Source: Aplysia californica (Eukaryota > Mollusca > Gastropoda > Aplysiida > Aplysiidae). Taken from it: a DNA stretch of 64,000 nucleotides. The stretch is taken from contig NW_004797800.1 in NCBI RefSeq assembly GCF_000002075.1, positions 282,948 to 346,947 on the forward strand, given 5' to 3'. The notes under the pieces are model-generated. The model had not been told where the DNA came from, did not search any database, and was given only the letters and a program-made list of their open reading frames with translations. Of the stretch, positions 24,461 through 35,000 are shown piece after piece. Numbering within the stretch: the first letter of the stretch is position 1; every line of letters starts with the position of its first letter. The translations under genes and the position numbers were made by a program.

Positions 24461-24625
24461 GGGTGGTTGGTGGGTGCTTTGATGTGGTTTGCTTCTTCTT
24501 TCTTATCAAACATCTATCATCTTTATCTCCCCTCCTTTTTTGTGTTTGTTACTCTTTTGTAACACCTCTAATCTTCGGCACCTATATATGGCCTTATTGT
24601 GTTGCAAGTGGCACTAAAACTACAA
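24461..24625 (+). mobile_element. SINE-like repeat, copy 2
   Basis: Same order of blocks as 20614-20794 (GGTTGGTGGGTGCT, TGTGGTTTGCTTCTTC, TAACACCTCTAATCTTCGGC, GTTGCAAGTG). Confidence 0.6.
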
Positions 24626-24880
24626 CCCACATTTGACATTTTTTTCAATCAAATTCAGAGGGTCAAAATAAGTAGATGTTTTACAACTTGTTTTACTTAT
24701 ATTATTGTGTGTGGCAGTTTAGATCATGCTTTGGTAATATCTTTCAAGGTGGTGTACTTTTTTTGTATCACTCACTTGTCAATGTTTACATTACTTGAAA
24801 TTTCACAAAAGTAAAATGAGGCTCACTATTATAGTATTGCATGACATCATGTACCACTTACAAAACTTTACTGTTTACTT

Positions 24881-24957
24881 GGATGGTTGGCGGGTGCTCT
24901 GGTGTGGTTTGCTCCTTCTTTCCTATCAAACATCTTTCGTCCTTATCTCTCCTGACA
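24881..24957 (+). mobile_element. SINE-like repeat, copy 3 (5' part)
   Basis: Starts GGATGGTTGGCGGGTGCTCT and stops where the LINE fragment at 24961 begins. Confidence 0.55.
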
Positions 24958-24960
24958 TTC

Positions 24961-25093
24961 TTTCTTCTTCTTCTTCTCGATCTCATCACATTTGAAAACC
25001 AAAATCTATCTATATACTAGGCCATCCTGCTTAGTTGTGTTGGCCAATACGGCTTCTCTTGTAGTGTTGCTTCAATGAGGTGTCGACGTCCTT
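24961..25093 (-). mobile_element. LINE 3'-end fragment (same family as 28106-29672)
   Basis: Reverse strand matches 28122-28250: shared 3' tail of GAA repeats, GATGAGATCGAG-like junction and GGCC...AAGAGAAGC...GTATTGGCC blocks. Strongly 5'-truncated, sandwiched between two SINE copies. Confidence 0.6.
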
Positions 25094-25098
25094 CTCTG

Positions 25099-25234
25099 TG
25101 GGTGGTTGGCAGGTGCTCTGGTGTGGTTTGCTTCTTCTTTCCTATCAAACATCTATTGTCTTTTCCCCTCCTTCTTTTTTGTGTCTGTTAGTGTCTGTTA
25201 CTCTTGTAACACCTCTAATCTTCGGCATTTTATA
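25099..25234 (+). mobile_element. SINE-like repeat, copy 4, left piece
   Basis: Runs to ...CTAATCTTCGGCATTTTATA, where the pogo-like MITE interrupts it. The right piece resumes at 26084 with TATGACC ... GTTGCAAGTGTCGTAAAAC. Confidence 0.65.
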
Positions 25235-26083
25235 CAGTGGAGTCCACTTATAACGAGTCCTGAAACAACGAGAAATCTGTTATAAAGACCCTATTCTAAA
25301 ACCTTGTTTTTTCCTCTTCTTTATCATTGTAAATAAAATACTGCTATAGCGCAATCGGACAAACACAGGAGTCGGTTATAGCGGAATATTGCTGCTGCTG
25401 TGCACAGCGCACAGGTCAGTTATAGATATATATAAACCTCGCCAGTTGAGAAACTTGTTGGTGGTCTAGCGAAACCTAGGAGGTTACATCAACTCCTTGA
25501 GCGAAACAAAGAATAGGAGAGCCCACGTTTGCCAACAATGAAGGCCGGAGCGAATGAGTGGGGGAGAGTGTGGTGCGCAGACAAGCACAACGCATCGTGT
25601 GATAGGCCAACCTAGTCTAGATTATCTAGGCCTACCACTACCCATTCCCTCACCTCTCCGAAGCGGGGATAGAGAGATCACAATGCTGTGAAGGATGGAG
25701 TGAATGTGTAGTAACGTGCGCAAGCAGACGAAACACACCACGGGGTGTTGTGGAGTGGGGGCTCTACGTTCTTCAGTCTAGGGTGGAGGACAACACAGCG
25801 GGCGAGTTAGCCCAGAGCGCATTCTTTCTGATCGCCAACGCCGTGCTGTCAACATCGCTAGCGCTAGAGAAAGAAACCCGATTTGATTTTTGATTTTGAT
25901 GTTGAACAATGTCATCATCAGGGGGGGATAACAAGAAAGAAATAAACAGAACACCAAATTCATAGATTAGGCCTACTTTATTATTTCCATTGAATTTATT
26001 TCTGGATTCCTTATAACGAGAATCCTGGTATAACGGACATTTCGCACCGGTCCCCTCCCTCTCGTTATAACAGGATTCCACTG
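25235..26083. mobile_element. pogo/Tigger-like MITE inserted in a SINE
   Basis: Termini CAGTGGAGTCCACTTATAAC and the inverse of CAGTGGAATCCTGTTATAAC, flanked by TA (25233-25234, 26084-26085). Several further ATAACGAG/ATAACGG motifs lie inside both ends. 849 bp, no transposase. Removing it restores a continuous SINE across a single TA. Confidence 0.8.
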
Positions 26084-26132
26084 TATGACCTTTTTGGGTT
26101 GCAAGTGTCGTAAAACTCTTATATAAACTAAA
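26084..26132 (+). mobile_element. SINE-like repeat, copy 4, right piece
   Basis: TATGACC ... GTTGCAAGTGTCGTAAAAC followed by an A-rich end, as in the other copies. Confidence 0.6.
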
Positions 26133-26221
26133 ACTGTCCTCTTTACTCAAGTGTGGATTTGTGTTCAGCTTTAAAATGATTTTTCAAAGTCGAGTCCATT
26201 TCGCACAGCCTATTATACTGC

Positions 26222-26297
26222 TGTCTACAGTGTAGCGGTAAGGTGCTTCGCGGTCGCACACAGAAGACCTGAGTTCAATTCCTGTATGATGAGAATT
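26222..26297 (+). repeat. tRNA-like SINE head / tRNA pseudogene
   Basis: A-box-like GTGTAGCGGTAAGGTGC and B-box-like GAGTTCAATTCCTG at tRNA spacing, but no acceptor-stem pairing that I can see. Ends directly at the 3' tail of the next LINE. Confidence 0.5.
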
Positions 26298-26299
26298 TT

Positions 26300-27960
26300 T
26301 AAAGATATAAAAGATATAAGATACATCTTTATTGTCCAGATCCTGGCACATTGGTTTGGTGTTCCACCACGAGTACACACACGCACACACACAAACACAC
26401 ACGTACACACGTGCACGCACATGCACACACAAGTAGGCTTACAATCACATACATAATATAAATGAGCAGCAATATAAACAATAATAATCGTAAGCTAGAT
26501 ACACACTCAATGATATTTTGATGCATGCTCTAAGGTCGTAAGTACACTAAACAAGATAGATGGTTAAGATGGAAGCATTTTGATAGATGATGGTAAAAAA
26601 TGACCTTCTGTATCTTTCTTTGTTACAGATCAGAAGCATGGGTCTTTTACTTCTGACTGATGTTTTTATTTGAGGGAACAAGGGATGTTTGTTGTCTAAA
26701 AAGATGGAATTAATTTTCTTAGTGCAAGCTGTTATGTACAATTCATCCAAGTAGGGGAATGAAGATGTTGAAATTTTACATGCTTTCCGTATTAGTCGAT
26801 TTAATTTTTCTTTATCTTGTTGTCTTGTGTTCCCGGCCCATGCTGTTATACAAAAATTGATAATACTTTCTATGGTTGGATGGTAGAACATGGATATCAA
26901 TGTTTTATCAACTTTAAAATACTTTAGCTTTCTAAGAAAAAATAGTCTTTTGTTCACTTTTTTATGCAGGAGAGAAGTGTGGACACGCCAGTTGAGTTTG
27001 TTGTCTATTGTAACACCCAAATACTTATAGTCTGACACTCGCTCGATGTTTTCACATTTCATTTTGAGTGGCTGCAGGGGCAGTTTCTTTATTCTAAAAT
27101 CAACGACAAGTTCTTTTGTTTTTTTCACATATAAAAGCAGCTTATGATTTTCACACCATTCAGAAAAATTAAGTACAAAATTCCGGTAAGCGGTTTCGTT
27201 GTGGTCAGCCTGAATTAGCCCAATTATAGTTGAATCATCTGCAAATTTTATCAACTTGATGTTACTGTTGTTTATTTGGCAATCGTTCGTGTATAGTGTG
27301 AATAAAACTGGTGACAAAACACATCCTTGAGGGGCCCCTGTATTTGTTGTGATGTATGTCGATGAAGAATGTTTTAATTTTACATACTGGGTTCGGTTGG
27401 TAAGAAAATTGCCTTCTATCCATGATATTAAATTGACGTTAACACCTATGCTTTCTAATTTCTTTAAAAGGATAGCTGGCTAGATAGTATTAAAGGCTGA
27501 CGAAAAATCAACAAACAGGATCCTACAGTATGTTTTAGGCTTGTCTAAGTGTCTATATATGTTGTCAAGAAATAGTAAAATGGCGTCTTCCACACTTCTC
27601 CCGTGACGATATGCAAATTGTAGAGGGTCCTGGGTGGGTTCTATGTACGTTCGTAGTCTTTTTAGCACAATTTTTTCTAGACATTTTATAACTACCGATG
27701 TTAAGGCTATTGGCCTCAGGTCATTCATTTCAGTAATTTTTTTCTTTCTTTGGAAGGGGGACGATTTCAGAACATTTCCAAATAGTGGGAATAGCATGTG
27801 TCAACAACGACTGGTTGATAATATAGGTGTAAATAAAACTAAGTTGTGCTGAACACATTTTCAGAATTTTGGGTTGCACACCGTCCGGACCACACGCCTT
27901 TCTCACATTCACACGTCCAAACACACGTATCTCTGTTTCTGTTGAGATAATCTATCTCTC
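26300..27960 (-). mobile_element. LINE with L2/CR1/jockey-type reverse transcriptase, 5'-truncated and broken
   Basis: On the minus strand the order is KACGPDGVQPKILK (27.9 kb), NDLRPIALTSVVIKCLEKIV (27.7 kb), FVDFSSAFNTI, GAPQGCVLSPVLFTLYTND, LIKFADDSTIIGL (YxDD-type motif FADD), KTKELVVDFRIKK and DYKYLGVTIDNKLNW, i.e. palm and thumb of a non-LTR reverse transcriptase. It has one in-frame TAG near 27481 and a frame change near 27740-27760. The 3' UTR includes an AC-rich stretch (26370-26430) and ends in AAGATAT repeats near 26300. No endonuclease domain remains. Confidence 0.9.
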
Positions 27961-27964
27961 TCGG

Positions 27965-28087
27965 CTCACTTGATTTTTTAGAAATACTGAAAGTTTCAAA
28001 GAGATCTTTGCACTAGAAGTATTCTAAAAGGTGAAGAATACAACCCCAGGGGTACAAAATGACCCCGGGGCGTACGGACTGGGTTAA
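27965..28087. mobile_element. piggyBac-like MITE, family A, right part
   Basis: Matches 3655-3771 (GAAATACTGAAAG, CAACCCC...GGGTACAAAATGACCC) and ends ...GGGTTAA. Its left half is missing exactly where the 5' end of the minus-strand LINE begins. Confidence 0.6.
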
Positions 28088-28105
28088 ACAAAATGATTCC
28101 AAAGA

Positions 28106-29672
28106 GCGAGCCTTGGCTTTTCTTCTTCTTCTTCTTCTCGATCGCATCACACTTGAAGTCTGGTATCTGTCATAAATTGGGCCGTCCTGCTCAGTTCATC
28201 TGTCGGCCCGTATAGCTTCTCTTGCAGCGTCAGTGGGGTTGGCCACGTTTCCTGTCTCAGGGCCCTGTGTGTCTTGCAGTGCTGAAGGATGTGTTCAACA
28301 GTTTGGTCCGCCTCTCCACACTGGCATTTTGGTGATTGTAGGCCTACTAGTTTAAAACATTTGTACATATGTTGTCTCAGTCTTGTGTGTTGTGTCCTTA
28401 GTCTGAAGATAATCACTTGTTCTTGGCGGGACAGCTAATGGTAGCTATCTGGTGTCTGAGGTGCTTTAAATAGTGTATTTATAATAGTTTTTATTTCTGT
28501 GTAGTTAACGCTGTTGTCTGGTTGCTCTTTCTGTGCTCCTAGTTTGGCCATCCTGTCTGCCTGCTCATTTCCCAAGACACCACAGTGTGATGGAATCCAC
28601 TGCAGTATGATCCTCAGACATGGGATGTCCTCAATTTCTTTTCGTAACCTTGGTAGTTTGCCGGAAGTGATTGCCTGCAGTACTGACATGGCATCTGTTA
28701 AGAACACTACTTGGCTTTGGGGGTCTACCACATTCTTGATGATGTTTGCTGCATGTATTAGAGCCCTCCGTCTCTGCCCTGTAGTTTGTACAATGTCGCC
28801 CTGTTGGGACTGCCTCTGCTTGTCGTCGTCCATTAGGGAATTGTACGTACACTCCGGCTCCTCCTCTTTTCACAGCATCAGTGGCAGATCCGTCTGTAGA
28901 GATCCCTATCCATGCTTCTCGTGGGTATCTTTGTTCAAGCATGGACAGGGTGAGGGACTTCTTGCTCAGGTCGCTGTGGTCATCTTTTGTGGTGAACTTA
29001 GGAATGAATGTGTGTATAATTATGTTTGTGTTTGTCTTTTTCCCATGATGGTGCCTCTGGGGTATGGTTCAGCATGTTCACGGTGGCTGGTAGATGGTCC
29101 TGTAGGGATCTTTGGATTTTTCTGCTTTCTTTGATTTTAAGTTGGACCTTTTTAGTCTTGTAGTGTTTGATCTGGCTGTTCTTGTGTGCAATATATGATC
29201 CTCCATAGCTGTGGCCTTGGTGTACTGTCTGAGGGCCTTGCATTCCCATCTCCTCTTCAGGGCCACCATAGATGTTTGTTCCATCTTTTCTATAGACGTT
29301 GACCTCATTGCTCCAGTGATTATACGGAGAGCCTGGTTTTGCACTTTTTCCAGAGTGTATTTGTGAGTCTGTGCTGCAGTCATCCATGCACTGGATCCGT
29401 ACTCGAGATGGGGCCTGATTGCGCCTAGATAGACCTGTCTAAGTGTTTTCTCATTTGCTCCCCACTGAGTCCTTGCTAGTTTTCTCATGATGTTAAGTTT
29501 CTTCCTGGCTTTAGTTTCTGCATTTTGAATGTGTTGTTTCCATGTGAGACGTTTGTCAAAGATTATTCCAAGATACTTCTGTTGATTCTCGAACTTTAGG
29601 GGGATTTTGTCTAATGTGAGGTGTTTTGGCTCAGCCTGGCTGAGAGTGAAGAGTTATCTATTGCAGTATTAC
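28106..29672 (-). mobile_element. I/jockey-group LINE fragment with RNase H domain, broken
   Basis: Minus strand order: KYLGIIFDKRLTWKQHIQ and YLGAIRPHLEYGSSAWM (end of reverse transcriptase), ISTDGSATDAVKRGGAGVY and the later IPSHCGVLGNEQADRMAK (RNase H with Asp and the HxG..NE..D signature), then CQCGEADQTVEHILQHC (zinc-knuckle-like C-terminus), and a GAA-repeat 3' tail at about 28122-28138. RNase H in a non-LTR element points to the I/jockey side. At least two frame changes (near 29000 and 28790). 5'-truncated. Confidence 0.88.
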
Positions 29673-30007
29673 GTGATATTGTGGTTCTCTAGAGTGCGCC
29701 TTGCGGCCCAATACCTCCGATTTCAGCACTCCAGCTCCAGGTCCAAGGACCTACCCTGGGAGCACAGGGAGGAATTGTTACCAGATCCCACCCGTAGCCA
29801 GGACTTAATGCGGTCCTCTTCCGCATGATGCTCCCGTCAGAGGACTCCTAGGGCATTTAATGACGTGGTAGCGCCACCTACCACCTCACCCCATCCTGGT
29901 AAGAGCATCGCCAGTTGGTCCGGGGCTGCTTATTCAATATATTCACAGCTAACCTCCATTACCGTGTCCGTTCCCTATCCGCCACCAGGGACCCTTGGCT
30001 TTTCAAA
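29673..30007. other. Unassigned intergenic sequence
   Basis: GC-richer than its surroundings; no protein, tRNA or terminal-repeat signal recognised. Confidence 0.4.
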
Positions 30008-30009
30008 TA

Positions 30010-30907
30010 CAGTAGTCTCCACCTAAGATTCCAGTGTTTGGGTGCAAGGAAAATGCAGGATCTTAGCAGACGGACCAAGGGAAGAATCTATGATGATCCA
30101 TGATAAGGCCCAACCAGTAAATGGTCTCCTTTCACTCTAAAATGAACTGTCGTGAGTGGGTTTATGACAAATGACATACATGTATTCTGGTGAGCAAAGA
30201 GAGGTCAACCTTGTTGACCAGTCACAGTGGCATGATGCATGCCATTTATAATCCAATCATGAGTCTTAAGTTTTACACTCATCCAGTTGCTCCTCCCCTC
30301 CCCCTTTTTGTTCAAAATGTATAGTATAGCTTTCCATCTCTGACTGAGTTCCCCCGCCTTTGTCGCTACGCACCATTACATTGCAAGCCTGTCTCACAAA
30401 TTTACTGCTGCAATGGACAGAAAAAGAGTTCACAGTTCAATGTGATCTTGCCTGGAGGGAACATGAAGAAGGTCCTACCCATGTAGCGAGTGATGTAAGT
30501 TAAAGTGACAGATGCACGTGTGATGTTCGTGGTAAACCCGTTGGTCAGTTCACACCTCAGTGTGATCTGGTCTGGGGAAAATATTGTCCCGTTTTATCGA
30601 GGATTACAATGCCTATGTGATCACATTAACGAGAAAGGCTGATCTTTGACGCGACGGGCAATTCAATGATCTGAACCTTTCACTCTTGGTTGATCGACTG
30701 TGCCCGCCTGCGTTTTTGTTCCGTAAATTATGATCTGGAATGCGGAATCTTAGAGCTGAATGTAGACCTTCAGAGAGAATCAGAGCGAGATCTTAGGGCA
30801 AGTTAGGGGTGACTTTTGCATAGTAAAGATTCTGTTTTCTTAAAACAGCGGAATCTTTAAAAGCGAACTGCTATCGAAAGCGGTGGGATCTTAAGCGGAG
30901 ACTACTG
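30010..30907. mobile_element. TA-flanked TIR element (CAGTAGTCTCC family)
   Basis: Termini CAGTAGTCTCCACCTAAGAT and the inverse of CAGTAGTCTCCGCTTAAGAT, flanked by TA on each side: pogo/Tigger-like. 898 bp; interior repeats of GTTCACA..TCA.TGTGATC-like blocks. An inverted, end-trimmed copy is at 43390-44085. Confidence 0.75.
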
Positions 30908-31803
30908 TACGAGTGTATTGTGGTATCTGGAAATTTGAACTACCGAATCAGAAAAATCATAGAATGGAATGATGACCATTTAAAAGACGTCTTGCTCCAT
31001 CGCCATATGAAGGAGAGGCTGAGCTATGGGCTCGTTAGCCTGGAGTGAGGAGCTTGGACTTCAATTTCATACCAAATTAAAGTACTTGGTAGGATTATCC
31101 TTTCTAGCAGGGATGGTTGCTGGGCAACTAACCGTCTTTCCATTTTTTAAAACATCCCTGATCCCATGATAGTGTTGACCGAGCATTAAGTTTCTGGTTT
31201 GTCTTTTTTTAATGAGGTCGAAAGTGCCCCTGACTTAAGCCTTGCGTTAAACATTCCCTGGTGGTCAAATGTTGAAAGACTGTATTTCCCATTTAAAGTC
31301 TTCATCGAACTGGAGAAACTTTGGTCAGTATAAATATAACGATTATCTCGGCCATTGGCTCATGGCTGCCTCAAGAAAGGCCATACACACAGCATGTGAT
31401 TATGAGATTAAATACAAGCCATACAAAAGCCAGTGGTGCTACAGATAACGCAACCTGTGACAAGCTACCAGTGCAATGTAACAAGGGACCACAGAAGAAT
31501 GCAGAGTTCAAAATTAATGTGTTTTTCATTCTTCAGTCTGTACCCTATACACATGTGTCTCTACTAATAACCTGTTCAAAAGCAGCTATGAGGATTAATC
31601 ACATTACATATATTTACTGCTACTGATTTTGTGGCAAAATATCCAGGGTTTTGCCAAAAACTCCTACTCAAGTTTGAAAAAAGAAAACCCAGAAATTCAC
31701 CAAAAAAAAAGACTCACTTTCTTGGGTGTTCAAACAACAGTCAAGACGGGCACAAAACAGGATCAGTAAAGGAAAATACATTTGTTTACAGAGTATACTA
31801 CAG
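30908..31803. other. Intergenic region between convergent PRELID1 and KNL1
   Basis: No feature recognised beyond short open frames without protein character. Confidence 0.4.
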
Positions 31804-31809
31804 TTTATT
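31804..31809 (-). terminator. KNL1 poly(A) signal (candidate)
   Basis: AATAAA on the minus strand 107 bases after the KNL1 stop, the right orientation and distance for a short 3' UTR. Confidence 0.5.
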
Positions 31810-31915
31810 CAGCTACATTTGTTCACTAGGGATGATCTCGTATGGGTTACATGATTTACATTATATTGAACAATTTTACAAACAAATTTGCGATTTTTGC
31901 ATGTATAGTTTCCAT

Positions 31916-32005
31916 TCAGAATGATCCACTGTCCATCACTGTCTGTCTGCTGAAGATGTCTTCCAGATAAAGAATCCATCCAGTCAAAGTGTTGTCTTTG
32001 GGAGC
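31916..32005 (-). CDS. KNL1: KNL1 last coding exon
   Basis: Acceptor CTCAG; 29 codons APKDNTLTGWILYLEDIFSR to MDSGSF and TGA. Forms the closing helix of the second RWD domain; matches NNYLKNVVKQIYQDLF of the human protein in position. Confidence 0.8.
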   Translation of the reverse strand, partial: APKDNTLTGWILYLEDIFSRQTVMDSGSF

Positions 32006-35000
32006 CTGAGTGAGGAGGGGGGGTGGGGTGGGGAAGGGAGAGAACAAACAAGACCGTCAAATAATCATATGTATTGCAAAAAATCCATTATAAAAATAAA
32101 GGTCTCAAGACAATGAAATATGAAACATAAGTTGCTATCAATCAGAGGTGTGAGACTTCACAAAAAGGTGCAGAATACAGATCATTAGTTCACTGAACCA
32201 AAGTAATGCATTGCTCTGAACATCATAACATGATACAACGAATTGATGTGTAAATATTTTTCAAATGACAATCTTTATTCATCTCACAAGGAGAATTTTG
32301 GTCATTTACAATGGCAATAGATGTTACAAAGGTTAGGTGCACTCACGCATACACACAACAAGACAGGATATACAACCCCGCTCCGTAAAAAATCCTCTCT
32401 TTCTCTCTCTCTCTCTGTTTCATTTGTAGCACCTTGTGTTCAGTAACCTCACTGCAGTTGGTACGAATGAATTTCTATCTGTCTGTTCTTGCTTTCTTGG
32501 AAATATGTCATATACTGCGGGTTGATAATAGAAATTCTGATGTTCAGTGGGTGGCTATGGTCACTTAGCATTATTTCTGCCTTTTTAGGTATGTACATCC
32601 ACATATTCTTTCATATTTTTTTAGCACAATTCTTTTACTTATATAAAAATACCTTCAAATCATTTGAATGAATACAACAGGGGATAACATGACTTTAAGT
32701 AACTTTGTATGAGTATACAGCATATAATATTAGTTCTATCACGACATGGCCTTATTTCCTGAAAAAGGGGTTTATGGGGAGGGTGGGGAGCTGTTGGCCC
32801 ATAAAGTAAGTGCAGACAGCACCCTCCATATGAAAATGTGCTAGACAAAGGCTATCAATTATTATCAGAACATACTTGTATCTGATCCATGGCAATGTCT
32901 GAAGTGTCACCAACGACGTTCTCCAGGGAGACGCTGCCAGAGTATGGGTAAGTGTCTGGGATGTGAAGAGTACACACTACAGACCGACCCTTCTTCACCA
33001 TCAATCGTAGGACACTTTCCTCTTGGATCCAATCTACTGCATGTCTGAAATAGTCACAGCAGACCTTGAAATGATCAAACTTAGCTATGACATAACACTG
33101 AGATGAGGTTTTAAAACAAAACAAGCAGTGGGCCCATCATGTTAGCAGGGAAATTCATTCCAGTACTTTCCTATTATTTACATTGAATTCCCTCTTACAC
33201 AAATGGGTGAAGTAAAAACCTAGTTAGAGATTTAAAACTTTGCGTCACTTCTACCATCTGAAGTAAGAACTCACAGACAAAAACACCTCAGCCCTAAAAA
33301 AATGAAATCCCAACTTCCCTGCAAAAAGAAGAATGAATAGGTCAAAAAGTTGTCCCTTCATTATACAATGAAGTAATAATCGTCTTTGTTGTGAGCCTAC
33401 TACACACAACCAACAACATAATATATAATAATAACTTTGATTTCAGCACGTTGAATCCCTAACAGAATAAGCCCACTGCACGCCTATATCTTTTTCTACA
33501 TAAACAATACACTTGTCCAGCTCATGATGCATTTTTATAAGGTGTCTTCAAAATGTTCCCAGACTAAATCTAGGAACTTATGTAAGTACTGTTACTGATT
33601 TAGCCATGCTCATGCTTTTGCCTCTACATCCAATGCCATGAGGTGACAACAGCAAGTTTTCTTGAATTGTTAGGTAGCTCTCTATAGTGTCACATAAATA
33701 CAGCCTATGCTTCGGAGGATACCAACAAAATTTGACATTTTTTATTGAAGGTTTGACTGTCCTTTTCAGATTAGCCCCCTTTGGCAAATATGAACTGACT
33801 TTTTTTCCCTAGTTGACTAAACAATATATATATAAACTGTATTTTAATGTTGGTCAAACAAGAAAAGTGAAAGTCTTGGAATTTTCTCATTACCCATTTG
33901 ATTGCCATTTCAGTAAATCTGTAGGGAGCCACCAAACACAGTAAATATATGCACGTTGTGAGCACACAGAAAGCCCTCTGACTTTTCTCCACCAAATGCC
34001 AGCGCACAAGTATGAAATATATAGGGAACAAAGCAAGCTCCTCGCATGGAGAACCAGCATTCAATTCATCTGGCTTACCAGATTTCAGTGTACGGCATCT
34101 ATAACAACAGAGTCAATAAAAGATAACAACAGGTGTCTGGAAAATAGCAGTTTACCTTTCTCTTTTTTTTTTTCTTGACCCTGCCCAATTCTATCATCTG
34201 GCGCTTTTGTGTTTAGTAATAACAACAACAGAGTGCTACATTTTGGGTATTGAAATTAGCTGTTAGTTTTAGAGTAAACACACAGGAAAATGTTTTACAT
34301 ATAGATAAATACATCAATAAATAAGTGAATACATATGTTTCTTCACTCTTATGATGTTTTTTGGTAAGATAAGTACAGTTTACCTTTCTCTAATATTGGA
34401 GATTTCAGAAAACAAAGTCACTGACGACACCCAAAGAGACTTCATCTCCATAATGAGAGTAGGGATGTCTAAAGATGATTTTGCACGCTCAATGATTTCC
34501 TCAGATCCAAGAACATTTTCATTCAACTGAAATAAAAAGAAGTAATTCTCACACCATAAATTTTAGCAACATTTTTTTAAAGATTCACAATGCACAATAC
34601 TTTCCATTTATTCCAAAGTACATAGGACCAACCCTATGAATCATCAAAAAGGAAGTGATTATTGGGGCCACATCATGTAATCAAAATAACCAAACACTAC
34701 CCCCCCCCCCCCCTGCTTATTTGGGCTACCTGTTTCATTACAGTCAGTAATTAAACTCTAGATAAAGAGTTAGTTTTGACTTCCCAGTTCAGCATCTTCC
34801 TCATTCATTTAGTCCAGGTTTTCTCTCCTCCATGACAATATAAAAGTGTATACAGTCAAACCTGTGTAAGATGGCCACCCATGGTCAAGGAGAAAAAGTG
34901 GCCGTATAAGACAGGTGACCATCTTAGGCAGGACTGATCAAGATAAAGAAAACAAATCATTCCCATCTGAGGCCCCAATCGAAAGTAGCCCCATTATGTT

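Noticed and set aside
28514-29134. 206-residue plus-strand open frame
   Set aside because: Antisense to the RNase H-bearing LINE on the minus strand; cysteine/serine-rich composition typical of a shadow frame.
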